A DNA stretch of 64,000 bases from Bacteroidales bacterium (GTDB taxonomy: Bacteria > Bacteroidota > Bacteroidia > Bacteroidales > UBA10428): contig JAFGKY010000042.1 of NCBI GenBank assembly GCA_016928305.1, positions 1-64,000 of the forward strand, given 5' to 3'. Numbering within the stretch: the stretch's first letter is position 1; every line of letters begins with the position of its first letter. Positions 9,887 through 18,000 of the stretch are shown one piece after another. The position numbers and the translations under genes were made by a program. Under the pieces are notes generated by a model that saw nothing but the letters and a program-made list of their open reading frames with translations, had not been told where the DNA came from and searched no databases.

Positions 9887-10019
9887 AGACGCGATGAATC
9901 GCGACTCTACCAACACACGATACCCGACACCCGACACACAATACCCATGCTACTTGTCACCTGCCTGACGGCAGGCAGGTTTGTCACTTTTACCCACCGA
10001 AGCCTCGGCGAAGGTGGGT
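9887..10019. repeat. Cluster of three REP-like palindromes
   Basis: Three hairpins are packed here: AGACGCGAT-GA-ATCGCGACTCT (about 9887-9908), ACCTGCCTG-ACGG-CAGGCAGGT (9959-9980) and ACCCACC-N14-GGTGGGT (9992-10019). CTTGTCAC or TTTGTCAC separates and flanks the last two. The second family recurs at 23117-23138 and the first resembles the hairpin at 55733-55756. The block lies in the leader of the second GH10 gene and is open in the reading frame upstream of its true start. Confidence 0.65.
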
Positions 10020-10051
10020 GTCACTTGTCACTATTAACTAAAACCAACAAT

Positions 10052-11179
10052 ATGAAAAGAAACATTTTCTCCCGGATCGCGACAGGTATTATCCTGGCAG
10101 TAACTGTACTTTACACTGCCTGCCAGAAGCCTGAACCTGCCCTGAAAGAGGTATTCAGCGATCACTTTATGATTGGCACGGCAATGAACGCTTCGCAGAT
10201 GATGGGTGATGATGCGCCTGCAAAGGACTTCGTGGCGAAACACTTCAATTCCCTCACTGCTGAAAATGCAATGAAATGGGAAAGAATTCATCCGTTACCC
10301 GGGAAATACGAATTCCGGATCGCCGACAGCACCGTCGCATTTACAGACCGGAATGGAATGTTTACCGTGGGACATACCCTCGTATGGCACCAGCAGACAC
10401 CCAAATGGGTATTCGAAGACTCGCTTGGAAATGCGTTGACCCGTGATGCCCTCCTTGCCCGTTTGAAAGATCACATATTCACTGTTGCCGGCAGGTACAA
10501 GGGCAGGGTAAAAGGATGGGATGTGGTGAACGAAGCGCTCGATGATGACGGCAGCATGCGAAAAACAAAATGGCTGGAGATCATCGGTGATGATTATATG
10601 CACAAAGCATTCGAATATGCAAAGGAAGCCGATCCTGAAGCTGAATTGTATTATAACGATTATAATATCGAAACACCGGCAAAAAGAGACAGTGCCGTTA
10701 AACTGTTGCGCCAACTACTGGCTGATGGCGTAAAGATTGATGGAGTGGGAATACAGGGACATTACCACATGGACTTCCCCGATCTGAAAGACCTCGATGA
10801 AAGCATCCGGCAGTTTGGAGAACTCGGGTTGAAGGTTATGATCACCGAGCTGGATATCAATGTGCTTCCCCGGCCGGAAAACATAAGCGGAGCTGATATT
10901 TCACAAAATTTTGAGTTACAGAAACAACTGAATCCCTATCCTGAGAGTCTGCCGGATTCAGCTCAGCGGCAACTTGCCGGTCGCTATGCCGATATGTTCA
11001 GCATATTTGTCAGGCACAGTGATAAGGTAAGCAGGGTTACCTTCTGGGGTGTTCACGACGGCCAGTCGTGGCTGAACAACTGGCCGGTCAGGGGCAGGAC
11101 AAACTACCCGCTGCTGTTTGACCGCGATTATCAGGCCAAACCGGCTTTTTATTCGGTGATTGAAACTGTAAAACAGTAA
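10052..11179 (+). CDS. GH10 endo-1,4-beta-xylanase, lipoprotein
   Basis: This is a second GH10 xylanase of 375 residues, anchored by lipid in the periplasm or at the surface. The chosen start gives a lipoprotein signal peptide ending VLYTAC (Cys23). A longer frame beginning at 9947 would place REP-like hairpins in the coding sequence and bury the signal peptide, so it was not used. The GH10 barrel shows GHTLVWHQQTPKW, the acid/base Glu161 in WDVVNEAL and the nucleophile Glu266 in ITELDIN. Unlike the first GH10 enzyme it has no T9SS domain, so it may act on shorter chains after import. Confidence 0.93.
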   Translation: MKRNIFSRIATGIILAVTVLYTACQKPEPALKEVFSDHFMIGTAMNASQMMGDDAPAKDFVAKHFNSLTAENAMKWERIHPLPGKYEFRIADSTVAFTDRNGMFTVGHTLVWHQQTPKWVFEDSLGNALTRDALLARLKDHIFTVAGRYKGRVKGWDVVNEALDDDGSMRKTKWLEIIGDDYMHKAFEYAKEADPEAELYYNDYNIETPAKRDSAVKLLRQLLADGVKIDGVGIQGHYHMDFPDLKDLDESIRQFGELGLKVMITELDINVLPRPENISGADISQNFELQKQLNPYPESLPDSAQRQLAGRYADMFSIFVRHSDKVSRVTFWGVHDGQSWLNNWPVRGRTNYPLLFDRDYQAKPAFYSVIETVKQ

Positions 11180-11195
11180 ATCCTGAGAACCGGTA

Positions 11196-11293
11196 AAAAA
11201 GCCACAAAGACTCTAATACAGGAAGGTTCACGAAGATTCTTTATTTTTTTGAACTTTGTGATACTTAGAGCCTTTGTGTTTTTGTGGCAAAAA
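11196..11293. repeat. Imperfect long inverted repeat ending in GCCAC/GTGGC
   Basis: AAAAAGCCACAAAGACTCTAA on the left pairs imperfectly with TTAGAGCCTTTGTGTTTTTGTGGCAAAAA on the right across a loop that contains a second minor pairing. The element fills the gap between the GH10 and GH3 genes. Elements with this CTTTGTGGC end are familiar from Bacteroidota intergenic DNA. It may also act as a terminator. Confidence 0.6.
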
Positions 11294-11345
11294 CCAGCAA
11301 TGATTAATGCTTTTTATTTTATTTTAACTGAAATTCCGAAAATTT

Positions 11346-13634
11346 ATGGACAACAAAACCAAAAAATCACTAAAGAACGCACCTTACAAGAATCCTAAGC
11401 TGCCAGTAAATAAAAGGATAGCGGATTTATTATCGCGCATGACCCTCCAGGAGAAGGTGGCCCAGCTTATGGGCCTTTGGAACGGTGGTGTTGAAGATTT
11501 CAAGGAGGAGATCTTCAGCGACCCGAAAAAAATGAAAGAAATATTCGGGAACGGATGCCACTCCATTCACCCTGCCCCTTTTGGCATCAAAGCCACCGTT
11601 GAGATGCGTAATAAAATCCAGCAATACCTGGTGGAAGAAACACGACTGGGAATTCCGACGATTTTTGTTGACGAGGGCCAGCATGGCATGATGCGGCCGA
11701 ACTCTACGGTTTTCCCTCAGGCCATAGGACTGGCCTGTTCGTGGGACACGGACCTCTTTGAGCAGGTTTACAGCATTGTTGCACATGAAATGAGGTCGAG
11801 GGGTACACACCATGCCCTCACCCCGGTTATTGATGTCTGCCGTGAGCCCCGTTGGGGAAGGGTTGAGGAAACTTACGGCGAGGATCCGTACCTCAACGGT
11901 ATGCTCTCATGCGCTGCCGTGAAAGGATTGCAGGGGAGTTCCAACGGGAAGGTCACTGCAAATCATGTGGCGGCCACCCTGAAACACCTTGTCGGCCACG
12001 GTGAACCGGAAGGAGGACAAAATCAGGGTCCTGCCAACTATTCCATTCGGGTTTTGCGCGACTATCATATGCCTCCATTTAAAATGTGCATTGATAAGGT
12101 GAAACCTGTTTCTGTGATGCCATCCTACAACGAGGTTGACGGCGTTCCTTCCCATGCCAATACCTGGCTTATAAAGGAACTGCTCAGGAAGGAATGGGTA
12201 TTCAAAGGCATGGTTATTTCCGATTATTATGCGGTCGACCAGCTTTTCCAGAAACACTTTGTGGCAACCGACGGTAAAGATGCAGCCAGGATCGCCTTCA
12301 ACACCGGTATCCAATATGAACTGCCGCAGGGCAATCATTATAAAGTATTACCGCAACTCCTGAAAGAAGGAAAGATTAAACAGGCCGATATAGATAAGGC
12401 CGTCTCACAGGTGCTGCAATTCAAATTCGAGCTGGGATTGTTCGAGAATCCGTATGTTGATATGAAAGTTGCGATGGCCGTAAGCAAAAAACCTGAATAT
12501 AAAGCAATCGCACTGCAGGCTGCCCGTAAATCGATCGTCCTGCTTAAAAATGACAAGTTATTGCCCTTACCTAAAAACAAATATAAAAAGATAGCCGTGA
12601 TCGGTCCCTGTGCCAAAGACCTTTACTTTGGCGGATATGCGGGTGAGCCATACGAGAAAGTAAGCCTGCTGGAAGGCATCAGGAAAAAGGTCGGGAACAA
12701 AGCCGAAGTGCTTTTTGCACAGGGATGCAGGCTGACCACCAACACATCCACCAGCTATTTCAACTGGAAATACGATGAGATCGTATTTGCTTCACGGGAA
12801 GAAAACCTGAAGCTCATCAAAGCAGCCGTTGAGGTTGCGAAAAAGGCCGAGATCGTCATCCTGGCCGTCGGCGAAAATGAGCACCTGTGCCGCGAGGCCT
12901 GGGCCAAAACGCACCTCGGTGATAACCTGACATTGGACCTGTTTGGCGAGCAGAACGAGCTGGCCGATGCCATCCTTGCCCTGGGCAAACCGGTAGTGGT
13001 TTACCTGATGAACGGCCGGCCGCTTTCCATCAACAACCTGGTGAAAAAGGCCCCTGCCATCATCGAAGGCTGGTATATGGGACAGGAAACGGGAACAGCG
13101 GCAGCCGACGTTATATTCGGAGATGTCAATCCATCGGGAAAGCTTACCATCACATTCCCTAAATCATCGGGACAGTTGCCCATGTATTACAACCACAAAC
13201 CCGGTGCGCAGTTCCACGATTACCTGTCGCTTGACATACAGCCGTTGTATTACTTTGGCTTTGGCTTAAGCTACACCCGGTTTGTTTATGGAAAGCCAAA
13301 GCTTGAAAAGAGCAGGATCAAACGCAACGGATCCACCCGGGTAACGGTTGAGGTTACCAATGCCGGGAAAGTTGCCGGTGACGAGATCGTTCAGCTGTAT
13401 ATACGCGATAAGGTAAGTTCGGTGACCCGTCCTGTTAAAGAGCTGAAAGGATTTCAGCGAATCCATCTGAAGCCGGGAGAGAAGAAAAAGGTAAGCCTGA
13501 AAATCACACGTGACAGCCTGGCCTTTCATGATATCAACATGAAATACGTTGTCGAACCGGGAGAATTCGAAATCATGGTGGGCGGCTCATCACGCGATGA
13601 GGATTTGCAGAAGGTGACGCTGAAGGTGGAGTAA
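11346..13634 (+). CDS. GH3 beta-xylosidase/beta-glucosidase
   Basis: This 762-residue exo-glycosidase probably releases xylose from xylo-oligosaccharides. It has no clear signal peptide (start MDNKTKKSLKN), so a cytoplasmic site after symporter uptake is likely. The N-terminal barrel carries RLGIPTIFVDEGQHG, PVIDVCREPRWGR and KHLVGHGEPEGG. The nucleophile is Asp293 in GMVISDYYAVD. The alpha/beta sandwich follows (about 380-600), and a fibronectin-III-like domain closes the protein (EVTNAGKVAGDEIVQLYIRD). The stop codon abuts a GC-rich repeat. Specificity for xylose over glucose is inferred from the locus. Confidence 0.93.
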   Translation: MDNKTKKSLKNAPYKNPKLPVNKRIADLLSRMTLQEKVAQLMGLWNGGVEDFKEEIFSDPKKMKEIFGNGCHSIHPAPFGIKATVEMRNKIQQYLVEETRLGIPTIFVDEGQHGMMRPNSTVFPQAIGLACSWDTDLFEQVYSIVAHEMRSRGTHHALTPVIDVCREPRWGRVEETYGEDPYLNGMLSCAAVKGLQGSSNGKVTANHVAATLKHLVGHGEPEGGQNQGPANYSIRVLRDYHMPPFKMCIDKVKPVSVMPSYNEVDGVPSHANTWLIKELLRKEWVFKGMVISDYYAVDQLFQKHFVATDGKDAARIAFNTGIQYELPQGNHYKVLPQLLKEGKIKQADIDKAVSQVLQFKFELGLFENPYVDMKVAMAVSKKPEYKAIALQAARKSIVLLKNDKLLPLPKNKYKKIAVIGPCAKDLYFGGYAGEPYEKVSLLEGIRKKVGNKAEVLFAQGCRLTTNTSTSYFNWKYDEIVFASREENLKLIKAAVEVAKKAEIVILAVGENEHLCREAWAKTHLGDNLTLDLFGEQNELADAILALGKPVVVYLMNGRPLSINNLVKKAPAIIEGWYMGQETGTAAADVIFGDVNPSGKLTITFPKSSGQLPMYYNHKPGAQFHDYLSLDIQPLYYFGFGLSYTRFVYGKPKLEKSRIKRNGSTRVTVEVTNAGKVAGDEIVQLYIRDKVSSVTRPVKELKGFQRIHLKPGEKKKVSLKITRDSLAFHDINMKYVVEPGEFEIMVGGSSRDEDLQKVTLKVE

Positions 13635-13635
13635 A

Positions 13636-13671
13636 GCCTCACCCCCAGCCCCTCTCCCAGGGGAGAGGGGC
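13636..13671 (+). repeat. GC-rich REP-like element (CCTCACCCC family), left copy
   Basis: This begins two bases after the GH3 stop codon. It has the head GCCTCACCCCCA and a hairpin with 11-bp arms GCCCCTCTCCC and GGGAGAGGGGC split by AG. An inverted relative lies at 14995-15032 at the 3' end of the HTCS gene. Both could serve as transcription terminators for the genes they abut. Confidence 0.75.
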
Positions 13672-13749
13672 GATACCTTGTGCCAAGTGGAACGTGGTCT
13701 CTTTTTATCAGGCGTTTGGCTCTGCCTGGGGACCACCTCACCCCACACT

Positions 13750-13774
13750 GGGTGTAGTTTTTAGAACTACACCC
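13750..13774. repeat. Hairpin GGGTGTAGTT / AACTACACCC
   Basis: Ten-base perfect arms surround a 5-base loop. The overlapping 14-mer CACACTGGGTGTAG (13744-13757) reappears in inverted orientation at 41641-41654, so it belongs to a dispersed repeat family. Confidence 0.55.
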
Positions 13775-13786
13775 TACTATTTCCAT

Positions 13787-13811
13787 CAGTCGCTCGGCTC
13801 TGCCGAGTGAC
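13787..13811 (+). repeat. 25-bp inverted repeat flanking the toxin-antitoxin pair, left copy
   Basis: The sequence starts CAGTCGCTCGGC, has TCT as its loop and ends GCCGAGTGAC. Its exact reverse complement lies at 14883-14907, on the other side of the toxin-antitoxin genes. It is itself a hairpin with one mismatch. Confidence 0.75.
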
Positions 13812-13878
13812 TTTCAGTTTGATATCCTGCAAACCTGTTGGTTTTTATTTAGTCAACACTTGCTTTTTAACAAACAAT

Positions 13879-13918
13879 TTGCGAACTTTGTCGTATTTAT
13901 AAACGACAAAATTCGCAA
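13879..13918. promoter_or_regulatory. Putative autoregulatory operator of the antitoxin
   Basis: Sixteen-base arms TTGCGAACTTTGTCGT and ACGACAAAATTCGCAA, with one mismatch and an 8-base spacer, end one base before the chosen antitoxin start codon. Such dyads are typical operators for Xre-type antitoxins that repress their own operon. Its position also supports the downstream start over an upstream ATG at 13860, which would put the operator in coding sequence. Confidence 0.65.
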
Positions 13919-13919
13919 T

Positions 13920-14312
13920 ATGATACTCAAACAAATATTCCAGGATGAAGACAGGCTTATTAAAGCTTCGCGTTCAGGTATCACCAAAAAAGTGTACAAT
14001 AACATTATGAAATCCACCGGGATTTCTATGGAGAATTTTACCCGGGCCACACGCATCACACCGAGAACCATACAGCGGAAAAAACCAGATGAACTGGTTG
14101 CCCCCGAAGCCTCTGAACGGGCGATTCTTATCGGCAAACTTTATTTCATGGGCGAAAAGGTATTTGCAAATAAAGAGAAGTTCAAAACATGGATGACCCG
14201 ACCCAACAGCACACTTAACGGAAAAATGCCAAAAGATTTACTGGATACAATAACCGGACTGGGAATTGTGCAGGATGAATTGCTGCGAATTGAACACGGT
14301 ATCCTTGCATGA
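13920..14312 (+). CDS. Xre/MbcA/ParS-type antitoxin (DUF2384)
   Basis: This 130-residue protein is the antitoxin for the RES toxin encoded next. The N-terminal half is a helical Xre-like DNA-binding region (KKVYNNIMKSTGISMENFTR ... TPRTIQRKK). The C-terminal half is the toxin-binding DUF2384 domain (SERAILIGKLYFMGEKVF ... FKTWMTRPN ... LLDTITGLGIVQDELLRIEHG). The stop codon overlaps the toxin start as ATGA, which implies coupled translation. A frame from 13860 would add 20 residues that cover the operator and was rejected. Confidence 0.88.
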   Translation: MILKQIFQDEDRLIKASRSGITKKVYNNIMKSTGISMENFTRATRITPRTIQRKKPDELVAPEASERAILIGKLYFMGEKVFANKEKFKTWMTRPNSTLNGKMPKDLLDTITGLGIVQDELLRIEHGILA

Positions 14313-14758
14313 TCATGAATTTATTTCGCATCACAAAATCACTTTATGCAAATCTCGATGGTTTTGGTGGTCTGATGGTATCAGGAAGGTGGCATGATAA
14401 GGGACTTCGGATTGTTTATCTTTCTGAAAACCGTGCCCTTGCTGTATTGGAATACCTGGTTCACGTGGGAGAGAATTATCTCTTACCGGCAGATCTGGTT
14501 TTACTGACGCTGGAGATTCCCGATAAAATCAAAATTGCAAGAATTGACCCCGCACTTTTTCCATCATACTGGCAACAAAAACCGGCGCTTACCCGCAGGT
14601 TGGGATCTGATTTTTTAAAAGAAGGGAAAGAACTTCTGCTTCGTGTACCCTCGGTTATAGTTCCCGGTGAATTTAATTACATACTTAACCCCTTGCATCC
14701 GGATGCAAAACAGTGTAAAATGACAGTAAGTCCTTATAAAATAGATGATCGTATATAA
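14309..14758 (+). CDS. RES-domain toxin
   Basis: RES toxins of the Xre-RES class degrade NAD+ in the cytoplasm unless bound by their antitoxin. The 149-residue protein shows the expected conserved residues: Arg27 in GRWH, Tyr37 in IVYLS, Glu48 in VLEYLVH, and Ser115 with Asn123/Asn127 in PSVIVPGEFNYILNP. Its length fits the family and it overlaps the antitoxin by 4 bases. A second ATG two codons in is an alternative start. It appears intact. Residue roles are inferred from the family pattern. Confidence 0.9.
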   Translation: MIMNLFRITKSLYANLDGFGGLMVSGRWHDKGLRIVYLSENRALAVLEYLVHVGENYLLPADLVLLTLEIPDKIKIARIDPALFPSYWQQKPALTRRLGSDFLKEGKELLLRVPSVIVPGEFNYILNPLHPDAKQCKMTVSPYKIDDRI

Positions 14759-14765
14759 TCTCTCT

Positions 14766-14789
14766 CAGTCGCTCAGCTCTGCCGTGTAC
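14766..14789 (+). repeat. Degenerate third copy of the 25-bp repeat
   Basis: CAGTCGCTCAGCTCTGCCG, starting eight bases after the toxin stop codon, matches the left 25-bp repeat apart from two substitutions and one deletion. It is in the same orientation as the left copy. Confidence 0.5.
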
Positions 14790-14882
14790 TTTACTATTTT
14801 ATTTTACTCCAACACTGTCGGATGATTTGTTTTTTGCCAGAGTAATATTTAATTAAAACGAACCTTGTTGTTTTAATGTTGT

Positions 14883-14907
14883 GTCACTCGGCAGAGCCGA
14901 GCGACTG
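14883..14907 (-). repeat. 25-bp inverted repeat flanking the toxin-antitoxin pair, right copy
   Basis: This is the exact reverse complement of 13787-13811, beginning GTCACTCGGC with AGA as its loop. The two copies lie about 1.1 kb apart around the Xre/RES genes. Confidence 0.75.
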
Positions 14908-14994
14908 TATGAGGTGTGGTTTTCTTAACTGCAACCTGTATGAAAAATGACAATGATTAATCACTATACAAAATGATTGGTTTGTACAATCTTT

Positions 14995-15032
14995 CCCCTC
15001 TCCCTTCAGGAGAGGGGGCCGGGGGGTGAGGC
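14995..15032 (-). repeat. GC-rich REP-like element (CCTCACCCC family), right copy
   Basis: Read on the minus strand this begins GCCTCACCCCCCGGCC and ends in the hairpin CCCCTCTCC-TGAA-GGGAGAGGGG. It is an inverted relative of 13636-13671. The last seven codons of the HTCS gene and its TGA stop lie inside it. Confidence 0.75.
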
Positions 15033-18000
15033 TTTCTTCCCCGCATGGAATTCCGCCATGTACTCTGTGGGGGTCTTTCCGAATTCCTTCACAAAACATT
15101 TAGTGAAATACTTGGGATCGGTAAAGCCCACCATATAGCTGACCTCGGCCACGGGAAGTTTATCTTTCTGAAGGATCAGGGCAGCCTTCCTGATGCGGTA
15201 ATTTTTGATTAACTCAACCAGTGAAACACCTGTCAGTGCTTTTACTTTCCGCAGGATGGTGGTATGACTCATATGCATGGCATCCACCAGTCCCGTTACA
15301 TCAAAATCGGAGTTGGACAGGTTATCTTCCATAACATGCATGAGTTTCTTCAAAAATTTTTCATCAACCGGAGTGATGGTGACATCGGCAGGTTTGAGCA
15401 ATATCTGTTTGCTATAGCGATCGCGCAGCAGATTGCGTGATTCGATCAGCATTTTTACCTGGGCATCCAGCACTTTGATGCTGAAGGGTTTTGTTATGTA
15501 CAGGTCAGCACCGTGCCGGTAGCCCTCGTTGATATTCTCTTCGGTTGCCTGTGCAGTAATCAGGATGATGGGGATATGGCTCGTTTCAATAGTTGTTTTC
15601 AGCGCATCACACAATTGCAAACCACTCATCTCAGGAAGCATGACATCAGAGATGATCAGCTCGGGCATCTCTTCCCTTGCCATTTTCAGTCCTTTTACAC
15701 CATTGTACGCAATACCAACCCGGTATTTCTTTCCAAAATATTCCACAAGGTAATCAGCCAGCTCGTGATCGTCTTCGATAATTAGTATTTGTGAATCCGG
15801 TTGTCCGCGAACGTCCTCCACGGCAGGTGCTATTTCAGCTGTTGATTCCTCATCGGAGAATGTCTCAATAAACTGAGCCTTTGCGATATTTTCTTCTTCC
15901 GGTTGCTTTTTCAGTATCCTTGCATTTCTTTCAACAGATTTGCTTTCATAAGGCAGGTAAACGGTAAAAGTGCTTCCATGCTGGTTGCTGTTCACTTCGA
16001 TATATCCTTTATGGATATCTATGTATTCCTTCACCAGTGAAAGTCCGATGCCTGAGCCGGAACTGTGATGGGTCCCGTCGATGTTAACCTGATAAAACCG
16101 TCTGAAGATGTTGTTCAGCTCATTATGCGGTATACCTCTTCCGGTATCTGCTATTTTGATACCGATAAACTGTCGTCTCCCTTGTTTTAATCCGAGTTTT
16201 CTCTTCAGGCTTTCTAACAGCTTTTGCTGAACCGGGCCTTTGTGCGGATATACGCTTATGCTTATGCTGCCATCATCAGCGGTGTATTTGAATGAATTGG
16301 CAATAAGGTTATAGAAAACGGTCGTCATCAGTTCCGGGTCAAACTTCACCAGTATTTCCGGCACCTCGGTCTGAAAATGTAACCTTATATTACGGCGTGT
16401 TGCGTGTTGTTCAAAATACACCAGGATATCTTTCAGGAAGGGGATCAGGTCAACCTGTGTCATTTTAGGCTGCAGGATGCCCAGATCGATCTTCCGGAGC
16501 TGAAGCAATTGATTTGCCAAACCCAGCAGGCGGTGTACATTTTTAGAGATAAGTTTCAGGTTCTTTTTTGAAGTATCGTCCATGGTGCCTTCAGCAAGCA
16601 CCACGTCCAGCGGATCACTGATGAGAGTGAGAGGAGTCCGGATTTCATGGGATATATTGGTAAGAAACCGCATCTTGGCTTCGGTCATCTCTATGATCTT
16701 CTTATGTTCAAGCCTCTCAATAAGTAATTTATTCTTTTCCTTAACGGCAATCAGGGAGTAGGTTCTGAACAGGGCCAGTCCGGCCACGATAATAAAAACA
16801 TAAATAAAGAAAAACCAGGGCTTACGCCAGAAAGGAGGCATAACCGATATCTCCAACTCTGTGACCGGACCAGTTGAAATACCGTCATCATTAATAGCCC
16901 TTACCTGAAAATTATAGTTGCCGTCATCCAGGTTGGTATATGTAACAGAATGGGTGCTGCCATCAACCTGTTGCCATTCATCATTAAAACCTAACAGCCG
17001 GTATTGATACCTTACACGTTGCGGATTTGCATAATGCAGGGCGGAAAATTCAAGGGTGATTTCTTTATCCTTGTAGGACAACCGTAATCTGTCCGTATTG
17101 AAAATGGCATCTTTCAGGATCATCCTGTTACCGGTTGCCACACCCGGATTTATCGTCTTGTTAAGGATCTTCAGGCCGGTTAAAACAACCTGTGAATTGA
17201 GAGGATGTTGAACGATGTCGTCGGGATTGAACATGGTAAGTCCGTTCACCCCACCTATGAACATATTTCCTTTTATATCCTTGAAATACGCATTGGCGTA
17301 AAACTCATTTGCCTGTAATCCGTCATTCACATTGTAATTGATGAACTTCCTGATGGATGGATCAAACATGGAAAGACCGTTATTTGTGCTCAGCCAGAGA
17401 TTACCTTTACGGTCTTCCAGGATGCCATAAACAACGCCGTTTGAAAGCCCGTCCTTTTCCTGATAGCTGGTAAATTCAATCTCACCTTTCAGGATAGCTT
17501 CCGTGAGCGACTGCTGCCGGTTCCATTCTACCTTATTCAGGCCGCTCCCCGTCCCGATCCAGATATCATTCTTGTGATCCTGGAGAACGCAATACACATC
17601 GTTATGGCTCAGGCTCCTGTTGTCCTTCAGGTTGTGACGGTAAGTGACAAAGTCACTGTTGCCGGCGCTCACCATGTGCAGGGGAATGATATTAACACCG
17701 CCCCCTTTGGTACCAGCCCAAAGGTTTTTCATATTGTCCTCATAGAGTGCAATTACCTTATCACTGCTGAGGGCTCTTGTTGCATCGGGAGAGCTCTCAA
17801 CACGGCGCTGTGTGTTTGTCTTTTTATCGAACCATCCAAGTCCCTGTCCCCATGTACCATACCATATTCTGCCTTCATGATCCTCGAGGAGGGAAAACAC
17901 AAAACCGTCCGTAACATAACTCATGAAACCACGGCGTTCTGAGTACCGTATAAGGTTTTCGGTGGCATTACCTATCCATAATTCACCATCGCGGTCATAT

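Noticed and set aside
9947-10051. N-terminal extension of the second GH10 gene
   Set aside because: It encodes REP-like hairpins and hides a perfect lipoprotein signal peptide that starts at 10052.
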